Source: Bacteroidales bacterium UBA1223 (lineage in GTDB: Bacteria; Bacteroidota; Bacteroidia; Bacteroidales; P3). Taken from it: a stretch of DNA of 5,789 bases. Position numbers and translations under genes: made by a program. A model generated the notes under the pieces. The model was not told the origin of the DNA, ran no database searches, and saw only the letters and a program-made list of their open reading frames with translations. The stretch lies in NCBI GenBank assembly GCA_002309155.1, contig DBXB01000064.1:1-5789 (forward strand). Reading direction: 5' to 3'. Shown here piece after piece: positions 5,020-5,789 of this stretch; the first letter of the stretch is position 1; each line of letters starts with the position of its first letter.

Positions 5020-5789
5020 ATGGCAAATCAGGAAGATATCTTCAAGAAAGTCGTATCACACGCCAAAGAGTACGGCTTTATTTTCCCTTCAAGCGAAATA
5101 TATGACGGACTTGGTGCCGTTTACGATTACGGTCAACTCGGCGTAGAGCTGAAAAACAATATCAAACAGTATTGGTGGAAAGCCATGGTTCAGATGCATG
5201 AGAACATCGTTGGTCTGGACAGTGCCATATTCATGCATCCACGCATCTGGAAAGCCAGTGGCCATGTCGACGCATTCAACGACCCACTCATCGACAACAA
5301 GGACAGCAAGAAACGTTACCGTGCCGATGTCCTTATCGAAGACTATATAGCCAAGATAGAAGAGAAGATAGACAAAGAATGCGAGAAAGCCCACAAACGC
5401 TTCGGTGACGCCTTCGACCGCCAGCAGTTTGTCACCACCAACGCCCGTGTGCTGGAGCACCAGAAAAAGATTGACGAAGTTCATGAGCGTTACGCCGACT
5501 GCATGAACCGCAACGACCTCGACGGACTCAAGCAGCTCATTCTCGACCTGGAGATTGTCTGCCCTATCAGCGGTACCCGCAACTGGACCGATGTGCGTCA
5601 GTTCAATCTGATGTTCGCCACCAAAATGGGTAGCGTAATTGATGATTCGGACACCCTCTACCTCCGCCCAGAGACTGCCCAGGGCATCTTCGTCAACTTT
5701 CTCAATGTGCAAAAGAGCGGCCGCATGAAGATACCTTTCGGCATCGCACAGATCGGCAAAGCTTTCCGCAACGAGATTGTCGCCCGCCA
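5020..5789 (+). CDS. glyS: Glycyl-tRNA synthetase, dimeric (alpha2) type, 3' end missing
   Basis: This enzyme charges tRNA-Gly with glycine in the cytoplasm. The first 256 residues are present, about half of the usual length of roughly 510. The N-terminus (KEYGFIFPSSEIYDGLGAVYDYG, about 16-38) is the hallmark of the single-chain class II GlyRS, unlike the alpha2beta2 GlyQ/GlyS enzyme of E. coli. Further landmarks are SGHVDAFNDPLIDNKDS, RYRADVLIE, a helical insertion at about 107-180, RQFNLMFATKMGS, LRPETAQGIFVNF from residue 215, and motif 2 FRNEIVAR at 249-256, cut by the window edge. The ATG at 5020 gives the expected family start (MANQEDIFKKVVSHAKEYG); no Shine-Dalgarno sequence precedes it. 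The two zinc-ribbon cysteine pairs of some bacterial relatives are mostly lost. The gene is transcribed divergently from pta. Identification is firm. Confidence 0.97.
   Translation, partial: MANQEDIFKKVVSHAKEYGFIFPSSEIYDGLGAVYDYGQLGVELKNNIKQYWWKAMVQMHENIVGLDSAIFMHPRIWKASGHVDAFNDPLIDNKDSKKRYRADVLIEDYIAKIEEKIDKECEKAHKRFGDAFDRQQFVTTNARVLEHQKKIDEVHERYADCMNRNDLDGLKQLILDLEIVCPISGTRNWTDVRQFNLMFATKMGSVIDDSDTLYLRPETAQGIFVNFLNVQKSGRMKIPFGIAQIGKAFRNEIVAR

Noticed and set aside
5089..5712. 207-codon minus-strand frame opposite glyS
   Set aside because: Although long, it is opposite the conserved GlyRS core and shows no recognisable domain; codon bias of glyS explains the lack of stops.

Overview
The window looks like chromosomal DNA of a member of the Bacteroidales, most likely Prevotella or a close relative. 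Four signs support this. There are three matches to the Bacteroidota -7 promoter element TAnnTTTG. No start codon has a convincing Shine-Dalgarno sequence. The PurF-like, Pta and single-chain GlyRS proteins read like their Bacteroidales counterparts. Intergenic DNA is very AT-rich against moderately GC-rich genes. The taxonomic call rests on remembered protein families, not on a search.

Layout: (1) 1-1314, the 3' part of a PurF-type amidophosphoribosyltransferase gene whose start lies before the window. (2) 1316-3181, one base after the purF stop codon, a 621-residue exported protein of unknown function. It has a signal peptide, a charged helix and six tandem 67-68-residue helical repeats. 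(3) 3182-3332, an AT-rich intergenic region with a promoter and dyad sequences. (4) 3333-3794, a small eight-stranded outer-membrane beta-barrel protein. (5) 3811-3845, a hairpin terminator that can serve both strands. (6) 3865-4869 on the minus strand, phosphate acetyltransferase (pta), convergent with the barrel gene. (7) 4870-5019, a divergent promoter region. (8) 5020-5789, the first half of a glycyl-tRNA synthetase gene running off the window.

Most of the window is housekeeping: purine synthesis, acetate/acetyl-CoA metabolism and translation. The gene with no recognised role is the repeat protein at 1316-3181, which is probably co-transcribed and translationally coupled with the purF-like gene. 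The PurF-like protein is also unusual. Its phosphoribosyltransferase half and its four iron-sulphur cysteines are intact, but the visible glutaminase half lacks the usual glutamine-binding motifs. There is no sign of mobile elements, CRISPR, tRNA or rRNA, and no multi-gene defence-type or other clearly new system.
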